Part shown: in pieces, positions 35,787-44,735 of the stretch
How positions within the stretch are numbered: the first letter of the stretch is position 1
Layout: every line of letters starts with the position of its first letter
Assembly: GCA_017983675.1 (NCBI GenBank)
Contig: JAGOAZ010000006.1
Coordinates: 1 to 64,000, forward strand
Reading direction: 5' to 3'
Source: Fluviicola sp.
GTDB taxonomy: Bacteria > Bacteroidota > Bacteroidia > Flavobacteriales_D > Crocinitomicaceae
DNA length: 64,000 nt
Position numbers and translations under genes: made by a program
Notes under the pieces: model-generated
Database searches by the model: none
The model's input: only the letters and a program-made list of their open reading frames with translations
Told to the model about the DNA's origin: nothing

Positions 35787-37073
35787 ATGAGTAATGCTTT
35801 GGGAAACCATATTTTGGTAGAATTTATGGGGTGCGATCCGCACATTATGAATGATGTTTCATCAATCGAACGAGATATGGTGGATGCAGCCTTAAAAGCT
35901 GGAGCAACAGTAATCAATTCAACTTTTCATCACTTTTCTCCTTATGGAGTTTCGGGTGTTGTTGTTATTCAAGAAAGTCACTTAGCAATTCATACATGGC
36001 CAGAATACGGTTATGCCGCAGTAGATTTATTTACCTGTGGTGAAATGGATGCGTGGATTTCTTTCGATTATTTGAAAGAATGTTTCGGTGCGAAAAATTA
36101 CTCTGCATTAGAAATGAAACGTGGTGCTGTTCAGTTATTGACGCGTAATGATTTTGATATTTCGTCGATGCGCCAAAAAGCTGCAGAATGGACTAATCCA
36201 GAAATGTACACCAGAAATGTTTGGTTTACAGATAAAGATGATAATCAAGCATTATCGCTTCGCTACACAGGTGAAGTTTTCTTTGACGTTCAATCTCCTT
36301 TCCAACGTGTACGTATTTTAGAATCTCCAAAATATGGTAAGATGTTGACATTGGACGATATGTTCATGACAACTGAAAAAGATGAGTTCCATTACCACGA
36401 AATGATTTCTCACCCTGCATTGTTTACACATGGTGCCGCTAAAAATATTTTAGTTATTGGTGGTGGTGACGGTGGAACAGTACGTGAAGTATTGAAACAC
36501 GAAGGTGTGGAAAAAGTTACTATGGTTGAAATTGATGGCGCTGTAATTGATGCTTGTAAAGAATTTTTACCTTCTATCGCTGCTTCATTTGATCACCCAA
36601 AATTAGACTTAATCGTTGGAGATGGTATTGCATATGCAAAAGAAGCTGCTCCTGAATCATACGACATTATTATTATTGACGGTTCTGATCCAGTTGGTCC
36701 AGCTGAAGGATTGTTCTCCGTAGAATTTTACAGAAATTGTTACAATGCGTTAAAACCAGGAGGTATTTTAGTTGCTCAAGGTGAATCACCAAAATTCAAC
36801 GAGCATGCTTTCACGGAATTAAACGTAACCTTACAACATATTTTCGGGAAAGAAAACGCACCAGTTTCGTTGTTCTTTGTTCCAACTTATCCAACAGGAA
36901 TGTGGAGTTTCCAATACGGTTTGAAAGATGCTAAACATCCGAAAACAGTTAACGATATGACTTCTATTGATGCGTTTGTTGCTGAAAAAGGTTTGAAATA
37001 TTATAATTCAGATATTCATACAGCAACTTTTGCTTTACCAAACTTCGTGAAATCATTATTGAATGGAAAATAA
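35787..37073 (+). CDS. speE: S-adenosylmethionine decarboxylase-spermidine synthase fusion
   Basis: 428 residues. Residues 1-120 are a prokaryotic AdoMet decarboxylase (SpeH type): [20 protein letters not shown] at 63-82, where Ser64 would become the pyruvoyl group after self-cleavage. Residues of about 145-428 are spermidine synthase, with the motifs [16 protein letters not shown] and [16 protein letters not shown]. One chain thus makes decarboxylated AdoMet and transfers aminopropyl to putrescine; self-cleavage at Ser64 would leave a small N-terminal peptide. It overlaps the agmatinase-type gene by 11 bases. Confidence 0.93.
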   Translation: MSNALGNHILVEFMGCDPHIMNDVSSIERDMVDAALKAGATVINSTFHHFSPYGVSGVVVIQESHLAIHTWPEYGYAAVDLFTCGEMDAWISFDYLKECFGAKNYSALEMKRGAVQLLTRNDFDISSMRQKAAEWTNPEMYTRNVWFTDKDDNQALSLRYTGEVFFDVQSPFQRVRILESPKYGKMLTLDDMFMTTEKDEFHYHEMISHPALFTHGAAKNILVIGGGDGGTVREVLKHEGVEKVTMVEIDGAVIDACKEFLPSIAASFDHPKLDLIVGDGIAYAKEAAPESYDIIIIDGSDPVGPAEGLFSVEFYRNCYNALKPGGILVAQGESPKFNEHAFTELNVTLQHIFGKENAPVSLFFVPTYPTGMWSFQYGLKDAKHPKTVNDMTSIDAFVAEKGLKYYNSDIHTATFALPNFVKSLLNGK

Positions 37074-38109
37074 TTTTGATCCAAACGGCGTTGGAATAGC
37101 AAACGGTAATTTATTCGGATTTCCTGTTGCTGAAAACGATGCGAACATTGTAGTTATACCTGTTCCTTGGGATGCAACTGCTTCTTATGGAAAAGGTACG
37201 AGCGATGGTCCAAAAGCAATTTTGGAGGCAAGTACGCAGTTGGATTTTTATCATCCACAATTGCCAAATGCATGGAATACGAAAGTGTTTATGACACCGA
37301 TTTCAGATGAAATAAAGCAAATAAACGACTTGTTGTGTATTGAGGCTGTTCAGTATATTGACTTTTTAGAAAATGGTGGTATTTTGACGCAAGACTCACC
37401 GTTTTACGAGAGCGTTTCTAAAATTAATGAAACATCGGAACAGTTAAAAATCAATCTCAAAGAACGCAGTACCAAGTTATTAAACGAAGGTAAAATAGTT
37501 GCTGTTTTAGGTGGTGAACATAGCACGCCTCTTGGATTGATTCAAGCAATCGATGAGCAAGGAAAAGATTTTGGCGTATTACAAATTGATGCACATGCAG
37601 ACTTGCGCGATGCATACGAAGGATTTCAGCAATCTCATGCAAGTATCATGCACAATGTATTGTCATCATGTACAAACTTGAAAAAACTTGTGCAAGTTGG
37701 CATTCGTGATGTAGCAAATTCGGAAGTTGAATTAATTGCAAACGAACCGCGTGTTACCACCTTTTTTGATTGGTCGTTGAAAGAGCGCCAATTCAAAGGT
37801 GAATCGTGGCAATCAATTGTTTCATCCATTATAAATGAATTACCTCAAAACGTATACATTTCTTTTGATATTGACGGATTACATCCAGCACTTTGTCCCC
37901 ATACAGGAACACCAGTAGTTGGCGGATTTGAACTAGAGCAAATCACTTATTTGTTTTTTCAATTAGTTGAAAGCGGACGAAAAATAGTTGGTTTTGATTT
38001 GAATGAAGTTGCACCTGGAGAATCAGGTGACTGGGATGCTAATGTTGGTGCGCGCGCTTTGTGGAATTTAATTTGTGCCACAGAGAAAAGCAGACTTATC
38101 AATTATTAA
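37063..38109 (+). CDS. speB: agmatinase/arginase (ureohydrolase) family protein
   Basis: 348 residues. The ureohydrolase manganese ligands are present: [17 protein letters not shown], and [18 protein letters not shown]. Family members split agmatine, arginine or related guanidino compounds to urea and an amine. The 11-base overlap with the AdoMet decarboxylase-spermidine synthase gene points to agmatinase, giving the putrescine that the fusion protein uses, but arginase or formimidoglutamase cannot be excluded. A terminator follows. Confidence 0.85.
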   Translation: MENNFDPNGVGIANGNLFGFPVAENDANIVVIPVPWDATASYGKGTSDGPKAILEASTQLDFYHPQLPNAWNTKVFMTPISDEIKQINDLLCIEAVQYIDFLENGGILTQDSPFYESVSKINETSEQLKINLKERSTKLLNEGKIVAVLGGEHSTPLGLIQAIDEQGKDFGVLQIDAHADLRDAYEGFQQSHASIMHNVLSSCTNLKKLVQVGIRDVANSEVELIANEPRVTTFFDWSLKERQFKGESWQSIVSSIINELPQNVYISFDIDGLHPALCPHTGTPVVGGFELEQITYLFFQLVESGRKIVGFDLNEVAPGESGDWDANVGARALWNLICATEKSRLINY

Positions 38110-38126
38110 AAAATAATTACATAATT

Positions 38127-38156
38127 AAAAGCGCATTCAATTTGGATGCGTTTTTT
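38127..38156 (+). terminator. terminator of the polyamine operon
   Basis: AAAAG, CGCATTC, a short loop, GGATGCG (one G-T pair), then six T. Confidence 0.75.
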
Positions 38157-38185
38157 AGTTTACATTCGCAGTACAATTTGACAGC

Positions 38186-38698
38186 ATGAACAAATTAATT
38201 AATTTAACCTTTTTACTTGCGCTTTCAAGCTGTATCGTTTTACTCATTGGCTATTATTTCAAGTGGTGGGAATTAACAACGGTACTTCCCTATGCAATTG
38301 GATTGTTTCAATTATCTTTTGCTGCATTGTCTACCTTACAAACCAAAGCTCGAAAATGGATACAATTTGGTCGAGTGATTCTATTTGCTAATTGTTTTTT
38401 AATTGGTTTTTACCTCATAGATATTTTCCAATTTGATACTTATTGGAAAATAATGACAAGCGCGATGGGTTTATCATTAATTGCATGTTTAATGAGTCAA
38501 ACACAAGCAGATTTTCATTCGCATAAAGTGCATTACACGCAACAAATCATCGGTATTTTCACATTAATTAGTTTAAATTGGAGTATTCTAAATAATATCA
38601 CTTTCATACCAAGTATAGTTGGCATAATTTTCATGTTTATTATTGTTGCATTAGGTGTGATGCAACTTCGAACAAAGCTTCCGGCTAGTTCCCAATAA
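38186..38698 (+). CDS. multi-pass membrane protein of unknown function
   Basis: 170 residues with five or six hydrophobic segments (about 7-25, 33-50, 62-80, 88-105, 118-136 and 142-160) and short loops. No signature is recognised. The 3' end overlaps the end of the convergent NlpC/P60 gene by 14 bases. It has its own start after the polyamine terminator. Confidence 0.6.
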   Translation: MNKLINLTFLLALSSCIVLLIGYYFKWWELTTVLPYAIGLFQLSFAALSTLQTKARKWIQFGRVILFANCFLIGFYLIDIFQFDTYWKIMTSAMGLSLIACLMSQTQADFHSHKVHYTQQIIGIFTLISLNWSILNNITFIPSIVGIIFMFIIVALGVMQLRTKLPASSQ

Positions 38699-39590
38699 AA
38701 GTGCCAAATCCAACAACTCTGTCCGCCCAATAAGGTGTTCCATCTATTGAGGTAACCACAATTCCTTTACTCGAACTTGCATGGATCATTGTTAATTCTT
38801 GTCCTTTTTCTGAAACGATTATTCCAACATGTGAAATCCCTGATCCACTGTCAAAAAAGACCAAGTCACCCTTACGCACATTTTTACGTTCTACTTTTCT
38901 GGAAAATTGGTATTGATCAACAGCTCTTCGAGGTAACTCTTTTTTAAACGAAGCAAAAACATAGGTTGTGAAACCTGAGCAATCAAATCCTGCAGTATCA
39001 ACTCCAGCCCATTTGTATGGAATTCCAAGTTGCTCGTTTGCAAAACTTATCACATCATTGCGCAATTTTTCTGTTGCTTTCGATTCAACAAAAACAGGAT
39101 AAGTTGTGTTTTCAGGTTGCTTTTGTTGAATTTCTAATTTTGTTTTATCTGGAATTTCATCAAATAACTGATCTATTAGTTGTTTTAACTCATCGTGCTT
39201 TGCTGTATTTCCAGCTTTTTTTAATTCATTTAATTGTTCATTTAAATAAGCTTTTAAATCAACCAATTGGTTTAAATGTGCATGAATAACTTTGGAGGCA
39301 TCGGGAGATGCAAGTACTTTCAGATACATGTCACGCGCTTCACTTAATTCATAATGACGAAACTGCACGACTTTTTTAGTAGTCGCTAAACGAAATAAAG
39401 CAAGACTCTTATAGAAAGTGGGTTGAATAGAAAAATCGTATTCTGGTTTGTTTAATAATTGGTTTGCTTTACGATAGACCAATGCATAATGACCTTGTTC
39501 GTAATAAACCTCCAATTTATCAAGTACTTTGTTTTGAGTAAAAGCTTGAAAAACAACAAAAAGAAAGACAAATGATACAACGAATTTCAT
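38685..39590 (-). CDS. secreted NlpC/P60 (C40) peptidoglycan endopeptidase
   Basis: 301 residues. The signal peptide spans 1-18 (ending FTQ). A helical, TPR-like region follows to about 170, then the NlpC/P60 domain (about 185-301) with catalytic Cys in GFDCSGFTTYVF, His in GISHVGIIV and a further His in MIHASSSKG. It would cleave peptide stems of peptidoglycan in the periplasm. The N-terminal helical extension is longer than in minimal NlpC proteins and may place the enzyme on a partner. Confidence 0.9.
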   Translation of the reverse strand: MKFVVSFVFLFVVFQAFTQNKVLDKLEVYYEQGHYALVYRKANQLLNKPEYDFSIQPTFYKSLALFRLATTKKVVQFRHYELSEARDMYLKVLASPDASKVIHAHLNQLVDLKAYLNEQLNELKKAGNTAKHDELKQLIDQLFDEIPDKTKLEIQQKQPENTTYPVFVESKATEKLRNDVISFANEQLGIPYKWAGVDTAGFDCSGFTTYVFASFKKELPRRAVDQYQFSRKVERKNVRKGDLVFFDSGSGISHVGIIVSEKGQELTMIHASSSKGIVVTSIDGTPYWADRVVGFGTFIGN

Positions 39591-39771
39591 GAAAGTTATT
39601 ATTATAAAACCAAATTACACATTTTGTTTAAAATACTATTCAACAAAGCATAAACAGTAATTTGTTCGTAACCTATTTTGTAAAGTTGAATCCGATAGCT
39701 GCTAAAAAAATGTTAATTTCATTATTAATGCTGGCTTTTCGTTATTTTAGTGCTTTAATATAATTTGAAAA

Positions 39772-41385
39772 ATGAAATACATTCTTTTACTCCTATCTTC
39801 CTTCATCGTTGGCATTCAATTATTCGCACAGAAACCAGAAGAGGCTCAAACGAAACAAACAATAAGTGCTGGCAATCGAATAGATGAGTTATTATTTAAC
39901 ATCAATCGTTTGTATGTTGATGATGTGAAAGAAAACCAACTCATAGACGCAGCTATTGTTGGGATGTTAGAGAAATTAGACCCCCACTCTACTTACATTC
40001 CAAAAGATGATGTTGACGATGCCAATCAACGCATTGAAGGTAATTTTGTTGGGATTGGAATTCGATTTCAAATCATGAAAGACACCTTAATGGTGGTTGA
40101 AACAATACCTGGCGGACCGTCAGAAAAAATCGGATTAAAAGCTGGTGATAAAATAATCGCTGTCGATGGAAAATCTATTGCCGGAGTTGGTTTGAAAAAC
40201 AGTCAAGTTCGTGAAAAATTAATGGGGGAACTTGGATCGAAAGTTGCCATTGACGTCAAACGTAAAAATCAGAATAAAGTATTAAACTTCGCGATTACTC
40301 GTGATAAAATTCCTGTAAATTCAGTCGATTGTGCCTACATGGTTGCTCCAGGTGTTGGATACATCAAATTAAACACTTTTGCGCGCACTTCACATTCAGA
40401 ATTATTGAACGGTTTCAATCAACTGAAATCGGCAGGAATGGAAAGTTTGATTTTGGATTTACAAGGAAATGGTGGCGGTTTATTGCAGGCAGCACAAATC
40501 ATTGCTGACGAATTTTTATCGGAGAACAAATTGATTGTTTATTCAGAAGGACGCGTGCAACCGCGACAAGATTTGACAGCACGTTTTCCAGGAAATTGGG
40601 AAACAGGGAAATTAGTCGTATTAATCGATGAGAACTCGGCATCTGCAAGTGAAATTTTAGCTGGTGCAATTCAAGATTGGGACAGAGGGATTTTAGTTGG
40701 GCGCAGAACATTTGGAAAAGGATTGGTTCAACGTCCAATAGACTTGTCAGATGGTTCACAAGTTCGCTTAACAATTGCACGTTTTTTTACGCCTACAGGT
40801 CGATTCATTCAAAAACCATATACCGATTTAGACGCTTATGAAAATGACAAAATAAATCGCTTGAAAAATGGCGAGTTAATGCACTTGGACAGTATTAAAT
40901 TTCCTGATTCCTTAAAATACAAAACGCGTATTACTGGACGAACTGTTTATGGTGGTGGTGGAATCATGCCCGATTTCTTCGTTCCATTGGACACAACGTA
41001 CATAACTGACTTTTACAGAGATGTTGCTGGAACAGGTGCTTTTAATTCCTTTTCCCTTTCATTTGTTGATGGAAATCGTGAGCGTTTAACAAATCAATAC
41101 AAAACAATGGCTGATTTCAAAGCTGGATTTGTTATTGATAAAAAATTAATGGATGATTTCTTGAATTACGCTTACAAGGAAAACAATAAAATTGTATTCA
41201 ATGATGCAGAATATAAAAAGAGTAAAGCAGTGATGGAATTACGTTTAAAAGCAACGATCGCGCAAGATTTATTTGGATTAGAAGCATTTTATTTCATTTT
41301 CAATGATTCGAATGATATGTTACAAAAAGCGCTTTCAATTCTTGGATCAAGAGAATACAAAAAAGTTAAATTAGCAACAAATTAA
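39772..41385 (+). CDS. S41 family C-terminal processing peptidase
   Basis: 537 residues with a signal peptide (1-19), an N-terminal helical domain (DPHSTYIP), a PDZ domain at about 75-165 (GIGIRFQIMKDTLMVVETIP, GLKAGDKIIAVDG) and the S41 protease core: LDLQGNGGGLL, ENSASASEILAGA with the catalytic Ser, and GRRTFGKGLVQ with the catalytic Lys. It acts in the periplasm on exported proteins. It is followed after 3 bases by the DUF1573 lipoprotein gene, suggesting one transcript. Confidence 0.92.
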   Translation: MKYILLLLSSFIVGIQLFAQKPEEAQTKQTISAGNRIDELLFNINRLYVDDVKENQLIDAAIVGMLEKLDPHSTYIPKDDVDDANQRIEGNFVGIGIRFQIMKDTLMVVETIPGGPSEKIGLKAGDKIIAVDGKSIAGVGLKNSQVREKLMGELGSKVAIDVKRKNQNKVLNFAITRDKIPVNSVDCAYMVAPGVGYIKLNTFARTSHSELLNGFNQLKSAGMESLILDLQGNGGGLLQAAQIIADEFLSENKLIVYSEGRVQPRQDLTARFPGNWETGKLVVLIDENSASASEILAGAIQDWDRGILVGRRTFGKGLVQRPIDLSDGSQVRLTIARFFTPTGRFIQKPYTDLDAYENDKINRLKNGELMHLDSIKFPDSLKYKTRITGRTVYGGGGIMPDFFVPLDTTYITDFYRDVAGTGAFNSFSLSFVDGNRERLTNQYKTMADFKAGFVIDKKLMDDFLNYAYKENNKIVFNDAEYKKSKAVMELRLKATIAQDLFGLEAFYFIFNDSNDMLQKALSILGSREYKKVKLATN

Positions 41386-41388
41386 GAC

Positions 41389-41898
41389 ATGAAAAAAACG
41401 GTTTTCAGCATCTCAATGCTACTCATATTAGGTGCATGTTCTTCTAACGAGACAATAAAAAAAGACGACGATATTCAATCCGCAATTGAAGCTGGCGGTG
41501 AAAACGATGCAAATTATACAAAAGAAAATGCTGCTGAATTAGCAAAAATTGAAAAAGAATTAGCGGAAGAAGCAGCTAGTTTAACAACGTTGAATGTGGA
41601 CAAAATCGTTCATGATTTCGGAAAGGTTTTATTGGGTTCAGAAAACACATGTGCATTCAAAGTGACCAATACAGGTAACAAACCTTTGCTGATAGCAGAT
41701 GTTCAAGCAAGTTGTGGGTGTACCACACCAGAGAAACCTGAGGGTCCAATAGCACCAGGAAAAAGTGACATCATCAAGGTTGGATTCAAACCAAATTCAA
41801 AATCTATTGACAAAAAACCTATTTCAAAAACTGTAACAATTACAGCAAATACAGAACCGCGATTAACAGTTGTAACAGTGAAAGCTATTGTGGAGTAA
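41389..41898 (+). CDS. DUF1573 lipoprotein
   Basis: 169 residues. Lipoprotein signal LILGAC with Cys17, then a charged helical linker (about 30-65), and the DUF1573 domain, an Ig-like fold: VHDFGKVLLGSENTCAFKVT, ADVQASCGCTTPEKPEGPIA and PNSKSIDKKPISKTVTITAN. It is a common surface or periplasmic domain in Bacteroidota without known catalytic role. It is the second gene of a unit with the S41 protease, 12 bases before a methyltransferase gene. Confidence 0.88.
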   Translation: MKKTVFSISMLLILGACSSNETIKKDDDIQSAIEAGGENDANYTKENAAELAKIEKELAEEAASLTTLNVDKIVHDFGKVLLGSENTCAFKVTNTGNKPLLIADVQASCGCTTPEKPEGPIAPGKSDIIKVGFKPNSKSIDKKPISKTVTITANTEPRLTVVTVKAIVE

Positions 41899-41910
41899 AA
41901 AAACAAAATT

Positions 41911-42603
41911 ATGATAGAAAAAGAAGAAGTAAAAGAGTATTATGATGATTTTATTAATCACCAAGAAAAAATTGGAATATCAACTCGTCAACGAATTATT
42001 GCGAAAAACGTAAAAAAAGTTGGAGTAAAAAATGATGCGAATATTTTAGAAATTGGTTGCGGAATTGGTACAGTAAGTAAATTATTGATTAAAATGATTC
42101 CTAATGGGCAATTTGTAGGATGTGATATTTCTCCTAAAAGCATTGCGTATGCTAAACAATTTAACCCTAATAATAATGCTGCATTTATTGTCACAGACAT
42201 GTCAGATTTTACACACGATTTGAAATTTGATCTTGTTGTATTTCCAGATGTACTAGAACATATTCCCGTTGATCAACATTTCAATTTATTTGAAAATGTT
42301 GCGAAGGTTTGTTCATCAAATGCAAAATGGTACATAAATATTCCTGAACCTCATGCATTAAATTACAGCCGTGAAAACAATCCTGAATTGTTACAAATTA
42401 TTGACCAATCATTATCAATGCAAGACTTATTGAATAATGTTTATCCTCATGGTTTTGTAGTTGAAAGTATTATTCCCTATACGATTCATATGAGTTCACC
42501 TAACTATTTGAAAATTATTTTCACAAATAATCCAAAAGTAAACAAACTTACATTAAGAAATAAATTTGTAAATATTTGGCAAAATTTCACTTCAAAAATT
42601 TAA
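41911..42603 (+). CDS. class I SAM-dependent methyltransferase
   Basis: 230 residues. ILEIGCGIGTVSKLLIKMIP is motif I for AdoMet, IPNGQFVGCDISPKSI follows, and LVVFPDVLEHIPVDQH is motif II. The layout resembles methyltransferases of glycan or lipid clusters. The gene is distinctly AT-rich, as are the next two. Directly followed, with 6 bases between, by a glycosyltransferase gene, so the two probably act on one polysaccharide or glycan (inference). Confidence 0.85.
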   Translation: MIEKEEVKEYYDDFINHQEKIGISTRQRIIAKNVKKVGVKNDANILEIGCGIGTVSKLLIKMIPNGQFVGCDISPKSIAYAKQFNPNNNAAFIVTDMSDFTHDLKFDLVVFPDVLEHIPVDQHFNLFENVAKVCSSNAKWYINIPEPHALNYSRENNPELLQIIDQSLSMQDLLNNVYPHGFVVESIIPYTIHMSSPNYLKIIFTNNPKVNKLTLRNKFVNIWQNFTSKI

Positions 42604-42609
42604 TTGAGA

Positions 42610-43668
42610 ATGAAAAGAAAACTTGTTTATTATCATATTGGCACTTCTACTTTTATTGAAAAAGATATTGAAATATTAAAGACAGAATATGATGTACAAG
42701 TGGAATACTTTGATACAGTAAATAAATACAAATTGCCGGTTGAATTAATAAAACAATTTTTCAAATTAACTTTATTAAAAAAAGACACTATTGTTGTTTC
42801 TCAATTTGCAGGCTTTCATACAGCCTTGCCATCTTTTTTCGATTTTCTAAACAAACTAAAAACTGTAATTGTATTAGGTGGAACAGATTGTGTTCATTTT
42901 CATTCAATCCGTTATGGTAATTATGATCGTTTTTTTTTAAGAATTTTTACTAAATATAGCATTAAGAATGCAAGCTTGTTGCTTCCAGTAGATGATTCGT
43001 TAATTCGATACAAATATAATTATCAATCTAATGATAAATCTGAACAAGGCTTTGAAATATTTTGTGGAAAAATCAAAGGAACTGTTGAAGTAATTTATAA
43101 TGGATATGATGCCTCAAAATGGAGGAATTCAACAAGAAAAAGAGAGGAAAACTCTTTTGTTACAATTGGTGGACGTTTAAATAGTAGGTTTGGATTTCAA
43201 CTCAAAGGAATTGATTTAATTATTGATGTAGCTCGATTAAATCCTAGTTCAAAATTTTATATAATTGGAGGGAAAAGTTTAGATCTCTATAATAAGCCAA
43301 CTAATGTTATTTTAATCGATAAAATACCAAATAATGAATTAAATGAATTTTTACAAAGCATGGAATTTTACCTTCAATTGTCTATGTCTGAAGGATTCCC
43401 TAATGCGCTTTGTGAAGCAATGTTAAGTGGATGTATTCCAATCATATCTAACGTTGGAGCAATGCCAAAAATTGTAAAAGAAACTGGTTATACATTAGAT
43501 AAAAAAGATATTTATCTTTTGGATAAGATAATAAAAGACTCTATAGCTTTAGATTCGGAAATTAAAAAAGATTTAAGTGTAAAAAGTCACAATAGAATTA
43601 AAAACAACTTTACATTTTTGTCAAGAAAAGAAAAAATTTTAAGCGCAATAAAAAAAGCATGCAATTAA
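42610..43668 (+). CDS. glycosyltransferase, GT4-like
   Basis: 352 residues from ATG 42610; a TTG six bases upstream is a less likely start. The GT-B fold is complete: VIYNGYDASKWRN, FVTIGGRLNSRFGFQLKGID and the donor-binding LQLSMSEGFPNALCEAMLSG-C-x-P region, in which SEGFPNALCEA gives the E-x7-E motif. It transfers a nucleotide-sugar-derived residue. AT-rich like its neighbours. The last codons of the gene form one arm of the terminator stem. Confidence 0.85.
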   Translation: MKRKLVYYHIGTSTFIEKDIEILKTEYDVQVEYFDTVNKYKLPVELIKQFFKLTLLKKDTIVVSQFAGFHTALPSFFDFLNKLKTVIVLGGTDCVHFHSIRYGNYDRFFLRIFTKYSIKNASLLLPVDDSLIRYKYNYQSNDKSEQGFEIFCGKIKGTVEVIYNGYDASKWRNSTRKREENSFVTIGGRLNSRFGFQLKGIDLIIDVARLNPSSKFYIIGGKSLDLYNKPTNVILIDKIPNNELNEFLQSMEFYLQLSMSEGFPNALCEAMLSGCIPIISNVGAMPKIVKETGYTLDKKDIYLLDKIIKDSIALDSEIKKDLSVKSHNRIKNNFTFLSRKEKILSAIKKACN

Positions 43669-43688
43669 TTTAAATTGCATGCTTTTTT
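43650..43688. terminator. bidirectional terminator overlapping the end of the glycosyltransferase gene
   Basis: AAAAAAGCATGCAATT pairs with AATTGCATGCTTTTTT across a short centre at 43667-43672. The 5' arm lies within the last codons of the glycosyltransferase gene, and its A-run works in the other direction for the convergent LamG gene. Confidence 0.85.
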
Positions 43689-43713
43689 ATATGATAATGT
43701 GCTAATTCAGTTG

Positions 43714-44670
43714 TTACTTATTCACAATGATTTTTTTCTCAACTACTGCTTCTTCATTCTTCAATGTAACAAAATATACACCGTTTTCTAATTCACTTAA
43801 ATCTATATAATTCATATTATTCAAGTCGAAATAATCCTTAACAACTACTTTTCCATTAATATCTTTAATTAGAATTTCAACATTTGAAGTGTTGAAATTT
43901 GATGTGGTTTTCAAATACAATTTACTATTTGTTGGATTTGGAAATAACGTGAAATTATCCTCCTCATTTTCACTATTACTAAGATATAAATTGTATAATT
44001 CATTAATTTCCAAGTCGCTTAATGCACAATTGTAAATTCTTATATCATCAATTTTTCCTTTAAAAAAACGATCTATATTTCTACTACAACCAACAAGAGC
44101 ATAAGGGTAACCTGTCGATGATGATAGCATATTTAATCTAGAAACAGAACCAATTAAATTACCATTTAAAAAATATTTTATTGTACTTGAACTGATTGAT
44201 AATACAACATGATACCATGTGTTTGTAACCGCATTTGTATAATAATTTAAATTTGCACCAGCTAAGTGCATTAATTGATTTACACCAGCGATTCTGTTTA
44301 TATAAACACCGGTAACACCATATTGTAAACTTGAATTGTCTGAAATAAATGGATATGATCCAGGATTTGGAATTCCTGTTGTTGGGTATTCCTCAACATT
44401 AATCCACATAGACAATGTTCTTTCATAAAAATCAAAATCAGAAGGTAATTCTAAATAATCTGAAATTCCGTCAAAATAAAAAGCTCCATTGGGGTTGCCA
44501 TACCTATCACTTGTAACTGATGCACCATTATTAATACCATTTAAAGCATTAACTGTTTCGTCTATTACATTTCCATCAAGTTTGTAATGTGCAACCATAC
44601 AATTTGATTGGGCACTTAAATTATTTGTAATAAAACAAATAACAGAAATAGTTAAAATTAATTTTTTCAT
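43714..44670 (-). CDS. secreted LamG-domain protein with T9SS type A sorting domain
   Basis: 318 residues. Signal peptide 1-20, then a LamG/concanavalin-like domain (about 25-225; AFYFDGISDYLELPSDFDF, TLSMWINVEE, GKIDDIRIYNCALSDLEINE), and a C-terminal T9SS type A sorting domain (about 238-318; FTLFPNPTNSKLYLKTTSN, SELENGVYFVTLKN, KKIIVNK). The LamG part binds carbohydrate or other ligands on the cell surface. Type IX secretion would export it and may attach it to the outer membrane. AT-rich, with the previous two genes. Confidence 0.9.
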   Translation of the reverse strand: MKKLILTISVICFITNNLSAQSNCMVAHYKLDGNVIDETVNALNGINNGASVTSDRYGNPNGAFYFDGISDYLELPSDFDFYERTLSMWINVEEYPTTGIPNPGSYPFISDNSSLQYGVTGVYINRIAGVNQLMHLAGANLNYYTNAVTNTWYHVVLSISSSTIKYFLNGNLIGSVSRLNMLSSSTGYPYALVGCSRNIDRFFKGKIDDIRIYNCALSDLEINELYNLYLSNSENEEDNFTLFPNPTNSKLYLKTTSNFNTSNVEILIKDINGKVVVKDYFDLNNMNYIDLSELENGVYFVTLKNEEAVVEKKIIVNK

Positions 44671-44735
44671 TATTTAGAAGTTTAAAGTCTATCTAAATAT
44701 ATGAAAAAATATATCAGAAAAAAATAAACTTTGTA

